Assembly (NCBI GenBank): GCA_015478655.1
Contig: JADMIJ010000001.1
Coordinates: 62,001-126,000 of the forward strand
Length of the DNA: 64,000 nucleotides
DNA from: Acidimicrobiales bacterium
GTDB lineage: Bacteria; Actinomycetota; Acidimicrobiia; Acidimicrobiales; RAAP-2
Reading direction: 5' to 3'
Shown piece by piece: positions 7,870 to 15,251 of this stretch (positions are counted from its first letter, which is position 1; each line of letters opens with the position of its first letter). The translations under genes were made by a program, and so were the position numbers. The notes below the pieces were generated by a model that searched no databases, had not been told where the DNA came from, and saw only the letters and a program-made list of their open reading frames with translations.

Positions 7870-9123
7870 ATGCATTCACCTGCCTCTATTTGCCGTTCCC
7901 GTATTCGTACGCACCCCGTTTCCACGCTCCTGGCCAGATCGCCGTTCGGGAGCGGCCGCCGCAGGGCGGCCGGGGGGGTGGTTGCAGCCTCCCTGTCCGC
8001 CGCAGCCGTCCTCACCGGCCACGCCGAGAGTGCTTCGGCCAGCACTTCGGCCCCGGTGCCCACCGGCACCGGCATGGTGCTCAACGCGCCCATCGTCGAC
8101 GTCGCCTCGACCCCCGACGGACATGGCTACTGGGAAGGGGCCTCAGATGGGGGGATCTTCGCCTTCGGCGGAGCCAACTTCTACGGCTCGACGGGATCGC
8201 ACCAGCTCAACGGTCCCGTTGTGGGCCTGCAGTCCACCCCGACCGGCAAGGGGTACTGGGAGGTGGCCAGCGACGGAGGTGTCTTCGCCTTCGGTGACGC
8301 CCAGTTCCATGGTTCGAGCGGCACGATCCATCTCAACCGGCCGATCGTGGGCATGCAGTCCACCCCGGACGGCGGTGGCTACTGGACCGTCGCGTCAGAT
8401 GGCGGCGTCTTCGCCTTCGGGGACGCTCAGTACCGTGGCTCGGCCACCGGCATGTCACCCTCCAGTCCGATCGTGGGCATGGCCTCGACCGCAGACGGTC
8501 TTGGGTACTGGGAGGTCGCGGCCAACGGTGCGGTCTATGCCTTCGGTGATGCCCGATACGCCGGGGGCGCACCTTCCGGTCAATCGGTGGTGGCCATCAC
8601 GGCAAACGGAGCGGGCTACCGGCTGACCATGGCAGACGGCGGCATCGACACCTTCGGTGACGCCCCGTTCTACGGCTCGACCGGCGGGCAGCGCCTCAAC
8701 AAGCCGGTCATCGGCATGTCAGCGATCAGTGGCGGTTACGTCACGGTCGCCTCCGACGGCGGCATCTTCACCTTCGGCAATGCGGGCTTCTACGGCTCGC
8801 TCGGGGGGAGCACGGTCTACAGCCCGCCATCGGCAGCCACCGGGAACCTCGGTGACGGCGTGACCGACTATCAGCGAGCCGCCTGGAGCAAGGTCAACGT
8901 CTGCGAGGAAGGTGGGCGTTGGAATGTCCGTGGGAGCATCTACAGCGGAGGCCTGGGATTCAGCCGCGCCAACTGGAATCAGTTCAACACCTTCGGATTT
9001 CCGGCGGACGCGGCCGATGCCACGCCTGAGCAACAGATTCAGGTGGCCGTGGCCTTCGCCATCCGCTACTGGGGAAATCCCAACGCCGCTCCGGACCAGA
9101 ACGGCTGCACCGGAGGGTACTGA
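7870..9123 (+). CDS. secreted repeat protein with C-terminal Rpf-like transglycosylase domain
   Basis: A 417-aa exported protein. A basic N-terminus and hydrophobic stretch (about 33-50) form the signal peptide. Residues about 70-330 hold six repeats of roughly 43 residues built on GYWEVASDGGVFAFGDAQF-type strands, which suggests a propeller-like domain. The C-terminal 80 residues (WSKVNVCEEGGRW, YSGGLGFSRANW, PEQQIQVA) are a resuscitation-promoting-factor/transglycosylase-like domain, with the Glu after Cys in VCEEGG as the likely catalytic acid. It should cleave peptidoglycan glycan strands outside the cell. AAGGAAAG sits 9 bases before the ATG. The structured leader upstream suggests control by c-di-AMP. 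Confidence 0.82.
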   Translation: MHSPASICRSRIRTHPVSTLLARSPFGSGRRRAAGGVVAASLSAAAVLTGHAESASASTSAPVPTGTGMVLNAPIVDVASTPDGHGYWEGASDGGIFAFGGANFYGSTGSHQLNGPVVGLQSTPTGKGYWEVASDGGVFAFGDAQFHGSSGTIHLNRPIVGMQSTPDGGGYWTVASDGGVFAFGDAQYRGSATGMSPSSPIVGMASTADGLGYWEVAANGAVYAFGDARYAGGAPSGQSVVAITANGAGYRLTMADGGIDTFGDAPFYGSTGGQRLNKPVIGMSAISGGYVTVASDGGIFTFGNAGFYGSLGGSTVYSPPSAATGNLGDGVTDYQRAAWSKVNVCEEGGRWNVRGSIYSGGLGFSRANWNQFNTFGFPADAADATPEQQIQVAVAFAIRYWGNPNAAPDQNGCTGGY

Positions 9124-9190
9124 TCGATTCGATCGCGGTGCTCGTCCGTCGTGGGCATCTCTGGCGCGATGAAACTCGGTCCGGCCGGAG

Positions 9191-9631
9191 TCAGCCGGCC
9201 GATTTCATCCGCTCGAGCATGGCCGCCATGCGCCGGTGCACCAGATTGACGGCTTGCAGGGGTCGGATCATCACCCGAAACTCGACAATGCGTCCCTGTT
9301 GGTTGCAACGGATGATGTCCACGCCGTTGACGTAGGTGCCCTCGACCGAGGTCTCGAACTCGAGCACCGCGGTGTCACCGGCCAGCACGGATTTCGTGTA
9401 GCGGAAGCCCCGGCTGACAGCCTCGCCATCCTGGTCGACGGACACGGGGCCGTCGCCGGGAAGTGTCTTCGTGGCCGCCTCAAGATAGAGGGCGGTGACT
9501 GCCTTGCCCTTCTGGGGCGTGAAGACGATGGGTGAGTAGAGGACGACCTCGTCATCGAGCAGGCCGTCGAGGCCCCCGGGCAACTCGCCCCGCAAGTAGG
9601 CGTGCCATTTCTCGATCACCGGCTCGATCAT
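9191..9631 (-). CDS. NTF2/SnoaL-like fold protein
   Basis: A 146-aa protein starting MIEPVIEKWHAYL with a perfect AGGAGG 5 bases before the ATG. Helix EPVIEKWHAYL, then LDGLLDDEVVLYSPIVFTP, then the long strands around AVLEFETSVEGTYVNGVDIIR match the cone-shaped NTF2/SnoaL fold. Members include ketosteroid isomerases, polyketide cyclases and small binding proteins. Its place, divergent from a DUF35/thiolase pair, suggests lipid or steroid metabolism, but no catalytic pair can be assigned with confidence. Confidence 0.65.
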   Translation of the reverse strand: MIEPVIEKWHAYLRGELPGGLDGLLDDEVVLYSPIVFTPQKGKAVTALYLEAATKTLPGDGPVSVDQDGEAVSRGFRYTKSVLAGDTAVLEFETSVEGTYVNGVDIIRCNQQGRIVEFRVMIRPLQAVNLVHRRMAAMLERMKSAG

Positions 9632-9800
9632 CGGCCCTCCTCGGTCCGACAGACGGTAGCCGATGCCTGTCCCATCGCCGTCCCTCGGATGGCAGGCTGG
9701 ACCTCGCACACGGCGTATCGGGGCACCCCGAGTAGCGGCACAATTCAGCCACCCACTACGGTGGCACCACTCATTGGACGTGAACGAAGTCGGAGGAACG

Positions 9801-10199
9801 ATGGCCAAGCAGATTCCGCTGGTCGACTATCTGGAGTTGGGGGACGACCCGCACCTGACGGCCAATGAGTGCACCGCGTGCGGCGCCCGCTTCTTCGATC
9901 GCCGCAACGCCTGCGCCAGCTGCGGCAAGACCGAGTTCAACAGAGTGGCCGTCTCGACCAAGGGCGAGGTGCGGGCGTTCACCATCGTGGCCTTCGCGGC
10001 GCCGGGGATCCCCGTTCCCTACGTGGCTGCGCTGGTCGACTGCGGTGGCACCAGCGTGCGGGCGAATCTGATCAACGTGGAGCCCGACCCCGAGCATGTC
10101 ACGCTCGGGATGTCGGTCAGCCTGGCCACAGAGGTCGTCGGCACCGACGACCATGGCACTGAAGCGATCGGGTTCGGCTTCGAACCCTTGGGAGGTTGA
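9801..10199 (+). CDS. DUF35 zinc-ribbon/OB-fold acyl-CoA partner protein
   Basis: A 132-aa protein with an N-terminal rubredoxin-like zinc ribbon (CTACGARFFDRRNACASCG, four Cys) and an OB fold (VRAFTIVAFAAPGIPVPYVAALVDC). DUF35 proteins bind CoA esters and pair with thiolase-like partners, for example in steroid side-chain degradation and acetoacetyl-CoA thiolase/HMG-CoA synthase complexes. GGAGGA lies before the ATG at 9801, and the stop runs into the start region of the thiolase gene, so the two are surely made together. Confidence 0.85.
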   Translation: MAKQIPLVDYLELGDDPHLTANECTACGARFFDRRNACASCGKTEFNRVAVSTKGEVRAFTIVAFAAPGIPVPYVAALVDCGGTSVRANLINVEPDPEHVTLGMSVSLATEVVGTDDHGTEAIGFGFEPLGG

Positions 10200-10204
10200 G
10201 CGAG

Positions 10205-11407
10205 ATGGCGTCTGACGACCTGTGGATCCTCGGTATCCACATGACGAAGTTCGGGAAGCACCCCGACATGGACCTGGTCGACCTGGCTTCTGAGGCCGTG
10301 CTGGGAGCCCTCTCCGACGGCGGGGTCGAGATGAAGGACATGGGCGTGATCGGTGCCGGCAACCTCATGGCGGCCAATGCCGGCATCGGGCAACAGCTGC
10401 AGAAGCAGCTCGGTCAGACCGGCATCCCGGTGTACAACGTGGCCAACGCTTGTGCCACCGGTGCCACTGCCCTCCGCGTGGCCTGCATGGCCGTCAAAGC
10501 GGGCGAGACGGACATGGGCCTGGCCTTCGGGGTGGAGAAGCTCTCCGGGGCCGGGCTGCTCTCCGGTGGCAACCGCAAGAGTGACTCGGGCACCTGGGAG
10601 CCGTCTGGCCGTTACGGGGCAGTTGCCCCGGTCGACGGTCGCATCGGCACAGAGATCATGCCGGGGGTCTTTGCCCAGATCGGCATGGAGTACGGCCACC
10701 GCTACGGGGGCACCAGCTTCGAGCTGTTCGCCAAGATCAGCGAGAAGAACCACTCCCACTCCACCCTCAATCCTCTGGCGGCCTACAGCAAGAAGATGAC
10801 ACTGGACGAGATCATGGGCGACGTCATGATCGCCTACCCCAACACGCGACCGATGTGCTCGGCCAACTGTGACGGCGCCGCCGCTGCCGTGGTCGTGAGC
10901 GGCTCGAAACTCAAGACGCTTTCGTTGGAACAGCAGCGCCGGGCGGTGAAGATCTCGGCCTCGATTCTGACCACCGACCCGTGGGAAGAGTCGTGCCAGA
11001 TCCTCCCCGACGTGAACACCCTGACCCGCAACGCGGCCACCCAGGCGTACGAACAAGCCGGCATCGGCCCGTCCGATCTGGATCTGGTCGAGCTCCACGA
11101 CTGCTTCGCCACCGCCGAGCTGGTGCACTACGACAACCTCATGCTGTGTGACGTCGGCGGCGCCGTCGACTTCTTCAACTCCGGAGCCACCTGGCGGGAC
11201 GGATCGATGCCGGTGAACGTCTCGGGGGGCCTCGAGTCCAAGGGCCATCCCATCGCCGCCACCGGGATCGCCAACGTCTGGGAGGTGGCGACCCATCTGC
11301 GCGGAGAGGCGGGTGACCGCCAGATCGCCGGGGCCAGGGTCGGGATGACCCACGTGATCGGGTTGGGATCTGCCTGTGGCGTCCATATCTTGGAGAAGGC
11401 GGCCTGA
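10205..11407 (+). CDS. thiolase-fold acyl-CoA enzyme (SCP-x/lipid-transfer type)
   Basis: A 400-aa thiolase-superfamily protein. The nucleophilic Cys83 lies in NVANACATGATAL, a His follows in ELHDCFA (near 300), and the C-terminal GGLESKGHPIAATG carries the catalytic His. Retention of the cysteine argues for a C-C bond cleaving or forming thiolase and against an Ltp2-type retro-aldolase, where it is lost. With the DUF35 partner directly upstream, the pair probably acts on branched-chain or sterol-derived acyl-CoA. The ATG at 10205 has GGGAGG 9 bases before it; a TTG at 10196 is less likely. Confidence 0.85.
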   Translation: MASDDLWILGIHMTKFGKHPDMDLVDLASEAVLGALSDGGVEMKDMGVIGAGNLMAANAGIGQQLQKQLGQTGIPVYNVANACATGATALRVACMAVKAGETDMGLAFGVEKLSGAGLLSGGNRKSDSGTWEPSGRYGAVAPVDGRIGTEIMPGVFAQIGMEYGHRYGGTSFELFAKISEKNHSHSTLNPLAAYSKKMTLDEIMGDVMIAYPNTRPMCSANCDGAAAAVVVSGSKLKTLSLEQQRRAVKISASILTTDPWEESCQILPDVNTLTRNAATQAYEQAGIGPSDLDLVELHDCFATAELVHYDNLMLCDVGGAVDFFNSGATWRDGSMPVNVSGGLESKGHPIAATGIANVWEVATHLRGEAGDRQIAGARVGMTHVIGLGSACGVHILEKAA

Positions 11408-11472
11408 GACACCTCTGACCCATGGGCCGATCCAAGCCGCCGGACGACGACCGGCCCGGACGAGGAGGTGTC

Positions 11473-11991
11473 GTGCCCACCCTCGACGAGTTGGCGGCCG
11501 AAGTGGCGGCATTGCGCCGGCGGGCCGACACCACCGAGGCCGTGCTCGAAATACAGGCGCTGAAGGCCCGCTACGGGGACCTGGTGGATCAGCGCTTCTC
11601 ATCCGGCGGCGTCGTCGACCACGCAGCCTTGGAGCGGATCGCTGATCAAGTCGCCGCCCTGTTCACCGTAGATGGGGTGTGGGACGGCGGCCCCGGCCTG
11701 GGACGGGTACGTGGACGGCCGGCGATTGCCGACCGTCTCCGCGCGCCAACCCTGACCTTCTCGCGGCACCTGTTCATGAAGCCACGAATCGAAGTCGACG
11801 GGGATCGGGCCCGGGGGCGATGGGACCTTCTCAGTCCCTGTCGCCGCTGGGATGGTTCCTCGTACTGGATGTGCGGATTCGAAGACGACGAGTATCTCCG
11901 CGTCGACGGTCTCTGGCTCCACGAAGCCATGACCCTCACCACCGTGTTCATGTCGCCGGTGGGCGAGGGCTGGACGAAGATCTTGGCCTGA
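11473..11991 (+). CDS. SnoaL-like domain protein
   Basis: A 172-aa product starting at GTG 11473 after GAGGAGG. It opens with the helix LDELAAEVAALRRRADTTEAVLEIQALKARYGDLVD, which introduces the SnoaL_4 type of NTF2 fold, followed by the strand-rich core (FTVDGVWDGG, HLFMKPRIEVDGDRARGRWDLL). Relatives include scytalone dehydratase-like and bile-acid 7-alpha-dehydratase-like proteins. It follows the thiolase by about 65 bases on the same strand and may act on the same substrates. An ATG at 11422 would lengthen it by 17 unconserved residues. Confidence 0.6.
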   Translation: MPTLDELAAEVAALRRRADTTEAVLEIQALKARYGDLVDQRFSSGGVVDHAALERIADQVAALFTVDGVWDGGPGLGRVRGRPAIADRLRAPTLTFSRHLFMKPRIEVDGDRARGRWDLLSPCRRWDGSSYWMCGFEDDEYLRVDGLWLHEAMTLTTVFMSPVGEGWTKILA

Positions 11992-12071
11992 TCGGGACCG
12001 CCGACCGGGTGCCAGCAGGACGCCACCGGAGGTCGGTTGCGGGCACCGGCCGGTTGGGCCGTCGGGACCGA

Positions 12072-13187
12072 TCACGAGTCGGTGCCAACCCCAATCCCAC
12101 CGACCCTCTCCCGGGATGAACCTCGGCGTCGGGGACCGTTCACACCGAGGTAGGTGAGCACGGCCTGGCCGTCGCGCTCCAGGGCGTGCCGGCTCGCCGC
12201 ACCGACCCGTTCCAGAAGGTTCAGGCGGATCTGCCCATCAGCCAGCCCCCAGATCCCCACCACCCGGCCCTCGACCAAGGCCGTGGCCCGGAATATCCCG
12301 TTGTTGGTGACGACCCCCTGGTGCGAACCGATCAAGGGGCCGCGGTCGGCCCATCCATGGAGGACGGGATCGAACGGCCCGAGCAACACCGGGTCGGGCA
12401 GTCTGACATGAGCACCCCGGCCGGCCAGATCGACCAGGCCGTCATGGCGGACGGCGACGTGGTCGGCGATGGAAGCCAACCCCGAACGGGCTTGACCCAG
12501 GGTCACACCGGCCCACTTGGCCATATCGCCGGCGCCGGCCGGCCCGTGACCGGCGAGATAGCGGCGGGCCAATCGGGCCAGACCCTCCGCCGGCTCGAGC
12601 GGGGGCGGCGCCGGGCCCAGCCAACTGGCCACGTCGACGAAGGCCCATTGCCCGGCACGCAGCGGACCTCGGACGATCCGGCCTCGCAAGGACGCCGCAC
12701 ACAGAAGATGCACGAGAGCCTGCCGCTCGGTCCTGGTGCCCGCGGCATCGAGGAGCCGCTTCAACTCGGCCCGTGTCTGAGGCCCGCGCGTACTCACCGC
12801 TTCGCAGACGATGTCGATGCCCCGGTCGACGTCGGACGGCTCCAGTCCCTCCTGATGGAGGCGTCGTTCGTTGGCCCGCCACAACTGCGGTGTCGTAAGC
12901 GGATGCAGCCACCAGTAGTCCTCGGTGCGCACCAGGTGCAGGGTCCCCCGGTTGAGCCAGGTCACGAGGGCGCTGCGTCGAGTGGTCATGGCGTCGTCGA
13001 CGTCAGCCGCGTCGGTGAGATTCGACCGGGCGCGGATGGCGAGACGGGCGCCCCTCGGGTCTTGAGCCTGCACGGCCAGGAGTCGCTCGAGGACCCCTTC
13101 GGTGCTGAAGGCAGATGCCGTCGCCAGCAGTTGGGCGTCGAGTCGTGACCGCATCAGGGCTCGCTCGGGCTGGGTCCTCGGTGGCAC
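12072..13187 (-). CDS. winged-helix DNA-binding protein of the AlkZ/YcaQ-like (HTH_42) family
   Basis: A 371-aa protein. The N-terminal AVQAQDPRGA (Gln40, Gln42) matches the Gln-x-Gln catalytic motif of AlkZ DNA glycosylases, which unhook interstrand crosslinks or remove bulky alkyl lesions. Tandem winged-helix segments follow (RGTLHLVRTEDYWWLHP, TRAELKRLLDAAG), then the family's LLGPFDPVLHGWADR and the C-terminal ATALVEGRVVGIWGL. In antibiotic producers such proteins give self-resistance to DNA-alkylating metabolites, but no biosynthetic cluster is visible here. Members are also annotated simply as winged-helix proteins. An ATG at 13154 is an alternative start. Confidence 0.72.
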   Translation of the reverse strand: MPPRTQPERALMRSRLDAQLLATASAFSTEGVLERLLAVQAQDPRGARLAIRARSNLTDAADVDDAMTTRRSALVTWLNRGTLHLVRTEDYWWLHPLTTPQLWRANERRLHQEGLEPSDVDRGIDIVCEAVSTRGPQTRAELKRLLDAAGTRTERQALVHLLCAASLRGRIVRGPLRAGQWAFVDVASWLGPAPPPLEPAEGLARLARRYLAGHGPAGAGDMAKWAGVTLGQARSGLASIADHVAVRHDGLVDLAGRGAHVRLPDPVLLGPFDPVLHGWADRGPLIGSHQGVVTNNGIFRATALVEGRVVGIWGLADGQIRLNLLERVGAASRHALERDGQAVLTYLGVNGPRRRGSSRERVGGIGVGTDS

Positions 13188-13619
13188 GGAGGGGATTCTG
13201 CCGCGTTCTCCCTCCGGCCCCTCCCCTCTGTGTCCATGCGATCACCCGGTCAGCCTCACCTCGCCTCCACGCGGCCAAGGGCGCGAAGTACCCGGCCTGC
13301 CACTACCTCCACCGTCGGGCAGGGTCAGGCCCGACCCTTTGACGTTCGACCTGGTCGAAAGGGGAATTCTCCCTGGTCGCGGGAAACGCCGAGGCGTACC
13401 TCGGGCCAGAGTTGCAATCGGTAGTTGCAATCCCGCCGGTGATTCCGCATACTGTCCACACTCGGGCGGCGAAAATTCCCGGCACACCAACACTCGCTGA
13501 TTCGGATGACCGGTCCGGACGCGATCGACCCTGGCGGGCGTGGAACGCTTCATCTTCCGAAGCACCCACGCGGCATTGATTGGATCGTCATCCGCCGGTG
13601 GCTTACCCGATCGAAGGGG
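13188..13619. other. 432-bp gene-free stretch with a repeat and a possible orphan promoter
   Basis: It is less GC-rich than its surroundings. It contains a direct repeat AGTTGCAATC at 13410-13419 and 13423-13432 (13-base period). The second copy provides a -35-like TTGCAA (13425-13430), 17 bases upstream of CATACT (13448-13453), which would be a rightward promoter. The only gene downstream lies on the other strand, so any transcript would be non-coding or antisense to the SDR gene. No protein-coding signal is seen. Confidence 0.35.
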
Positions 13620-14384
13620 TCAACAGATGGGAAAGTTGCCGCCGTCGGCCATGATCGTCGCACCGGTGACATAGCGCGCGTCTTCCGACAGCAGGAACCT
13701 GACCACCGGTCCGATGTCGTCCACCGGATCGCCGAGGCGACCGAACGGATGGCGCCCGAGCACCCGCTCCGCCAGCGTCGGGTCCGCTGCCATCGCCATC
13801 TCCATGGCGGGTGAGTTGGCCAGTGGCGCCACGCAGTTCACGCGCACGCCGTCGCCGCCCCACTCTCGAGCCCATGCCCGGGCCAGTCCCCGGACCGCGG
13901 CCTTGACCGCGGCATAGGGCGCCAATCGCACCGATCCCTGAAACCCGGCCTCCGAGGTGAGCAACACCATGCTCCCCCGGGTGGCCACCAGATGGGGAAA
14001 GGCCTCGCGGGCCAGCAGATAGGAGCCGCGCACCGACACCACGACGTGGTCGCGCAGGTCCTCCATCGAGACCGCCGGCGCCGCCACCGGCACTGGCGAC
14101 AAGCCGCTGGTGGCATTGTGGACCACCGCGGTCAGGCGACCATCACGCTCGACGACGGCGGCGACCGCCCGGGCCACTGAGCCGCGGTCACCAACATCGC
14201 ACTCGACGAATCGGCCGAGACCCCCGGCCGCGTCGACTTCGTCGGCCACCCGCTGACCCTCCGGCCGTCGCCGGGCCGCGACCCAGACCGGGCCACCGGC
14301 GGCCGCCAGCGCCAGGGCGATGCCCCGCCCGACCCCGCCGCTGGCCCCGGTGACCAACACCACCGGTTGGCTGTTCCCGATCAA
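13620..14384 (-). CDS. short-chain dehydrogenase/reductase
   Basis: A 254-aa SDR. The cofactor motif TGASGGVG lies near residues 11-18, VHNATS stands in the place of NNAG, the catalytic Ser is in LLTSEAGF and the YAAVK pair gives Tyr and Lys. The C-terminus ends in VTGATIMADGGNFPIC, as classical SDRs do. The start is TTG at 14384, overlapping the upstream gene's TGA (TTGA), so it is probably translated by coupling. The frame stays open further upstream, but that part is the overlapping neighbour. It probably works with the degenerate SDR encoded just upstream. Confidence 0.8.
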   Translation of the reverse strand: MIGNSQPVVLVTGASGGVGRGIALALAAAGGPVWVAARRRPEGQRVADEVDAAGGLGRFVECDVGDRGSVARAVAAVVERDGRLTAVVHNATSGLSPVPVAAPAVSMEDLRDHVVVSVRGSYLLAREAFPHLVATRGSMVLLTSEAGFQGSVRLAPYAAVKAAVRGLARAWAREWGGDGVRVNCVAPLANSPAMEMAMAADPTLAERVLGRHPFGRLGDPVDDIGPVVRFLLSEDARYVTGATIMADGGNFPIC

Positions 14385-15079
14385 CGGGGCACTCCGCTCA
14401 GATGCAGCACCGTGGAGGTGATGGCGCGCCCCCGGTTCGACAGCAACAGGGCCACCGCTCCCACCAGCTCGTGCATGGTTCCGTTGGGAGAGCCGGCGAG
14501 CCGGGCCGGCGAGGTGACCAGGTGCACCCTGACACTGCGGTGCCGGTGGATCTCGGCCAGGGAGCGGCTCATGACGGTGACGGCATCGGCCACCGCCGTC
14601 TCGGCGCCCCAACCGGCCGCGTCCTTGGGATCGGCCCGGTCGACGACCGCAACCAGCTGACCTCCGTCCGCACATCGTTCCGCCCCGGCGCCCAGTGCCG
14701 CGAACCACAGGGCGAACGGGACCTCCATCGCCGACACCCACTGGCTGAGGTCCTGATCGGCCAGGGCCACCGGCCTCGGCGACTCGGGCCAGACGGCCAC
14801 GACCACGCCGCTCGCCCGGGGGCCTTCGATGGTCGCGGCCCGCCACTCCTCGATGGCCGGTCCCGCCGACCAGGCGCTGTCCAAGGCGACCGCCGGCACC
14901 TCGCAGGTCTCCCCGCCCAGCTGGGCGACAAGGCCCGAGGCGGCTCTGGTCCCGATGACCAGCGGCGATTCGCTCATCGGTCGGCGGATGGCTTCATCGA
15001 GCCCGGCGCTCGGCATGACTGTCAAGACCCGCAGACGAACGGCATCCAACGCTGCGAGCTCGGAGCATCGCACCCTCAT
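14381..15079 (-). CDS. degenerate SDR-like protein
   Basis: A protein of about 232 aa with a worn SDR outline. IGTRAASGLVAQLG sits where the glycine-rich cofactor loop should be, and the C-terminal VGAVALLLSNRGRAITSTVLHLSGVP copies the usual SDR ending. The catalytic YxxxK and the NNAG motif are missing, so it is unlikely to catalyse a redox reaction. Its stop overlaps the start of the intact SDR by 4 bases, which suggests a catalytic/structural heterodimer. ATG 15079 or ATG 14974 (MSESPLVIG) could be the start, and the latter matches the fold. Confidence 0.55.
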   Translation of the reverse strand: MRVRCSELAALDAVRLRVLTVMPSAGLDEAIRRPMSESPLVIGTRAASGLVAQLGGETCEVPAVALDSAWSAGPAIEEWRAATIEGPRASGVVVAVWPESPRPVALADQDLSQWVSAMEVPFALWFAALGAGAERCADGGQLVAVVDRADPKDAAGWGAETAVADAVTVMSRSLAEIHRHRSVRVHLVTSPARLAGSPNGTMHELVGAVALLLSNRGRAITSTVLHLSGVPR

Positions 15080-15136
15080 TAGCACACGTGCCTGAAATCA
15101 CCCCGTTCGGGTAGCCCGAACGGTCGCCTCCAGGGC

Positions 15137-15165
15137 TCGACACCCGGGGCCAGCGCCAGTATTGT
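15137..15165 (+). promoter_or_regulatory. sigma-70-type promoter for the arylsulfatase gene
   Basis: TCGACA (15137-15142) and TATTGT (15160-15165) are separated by exactly 17 bases. The expected transcript start lies close to an in-frame ATG at 15174, so translation may begin leaderless there or at 15252. Confidence 0.45.
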
Positions 15166-15251
15166 CAGGCCCAATGCCATTATTTGTCCGGGGTTGCCGC
15201 CCCGGGCGGGTGTCGGGCATCACCGTACAGACCTACGACCAAGGGATCGCC

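Noticed and set aside
8083-8850. Repeated DNA in the Rpf-like gene considered as a mobile or CRISPR element
   Set aside because: The periodicity is that of protein repeats of about 43 residues in one continuous frame.
10019-11602. Minus-strand frame opposite the thiolase
   Set aside because: Shadow of the DUF35/thiolase pair, which have full catalytic motifs on the plus strand.
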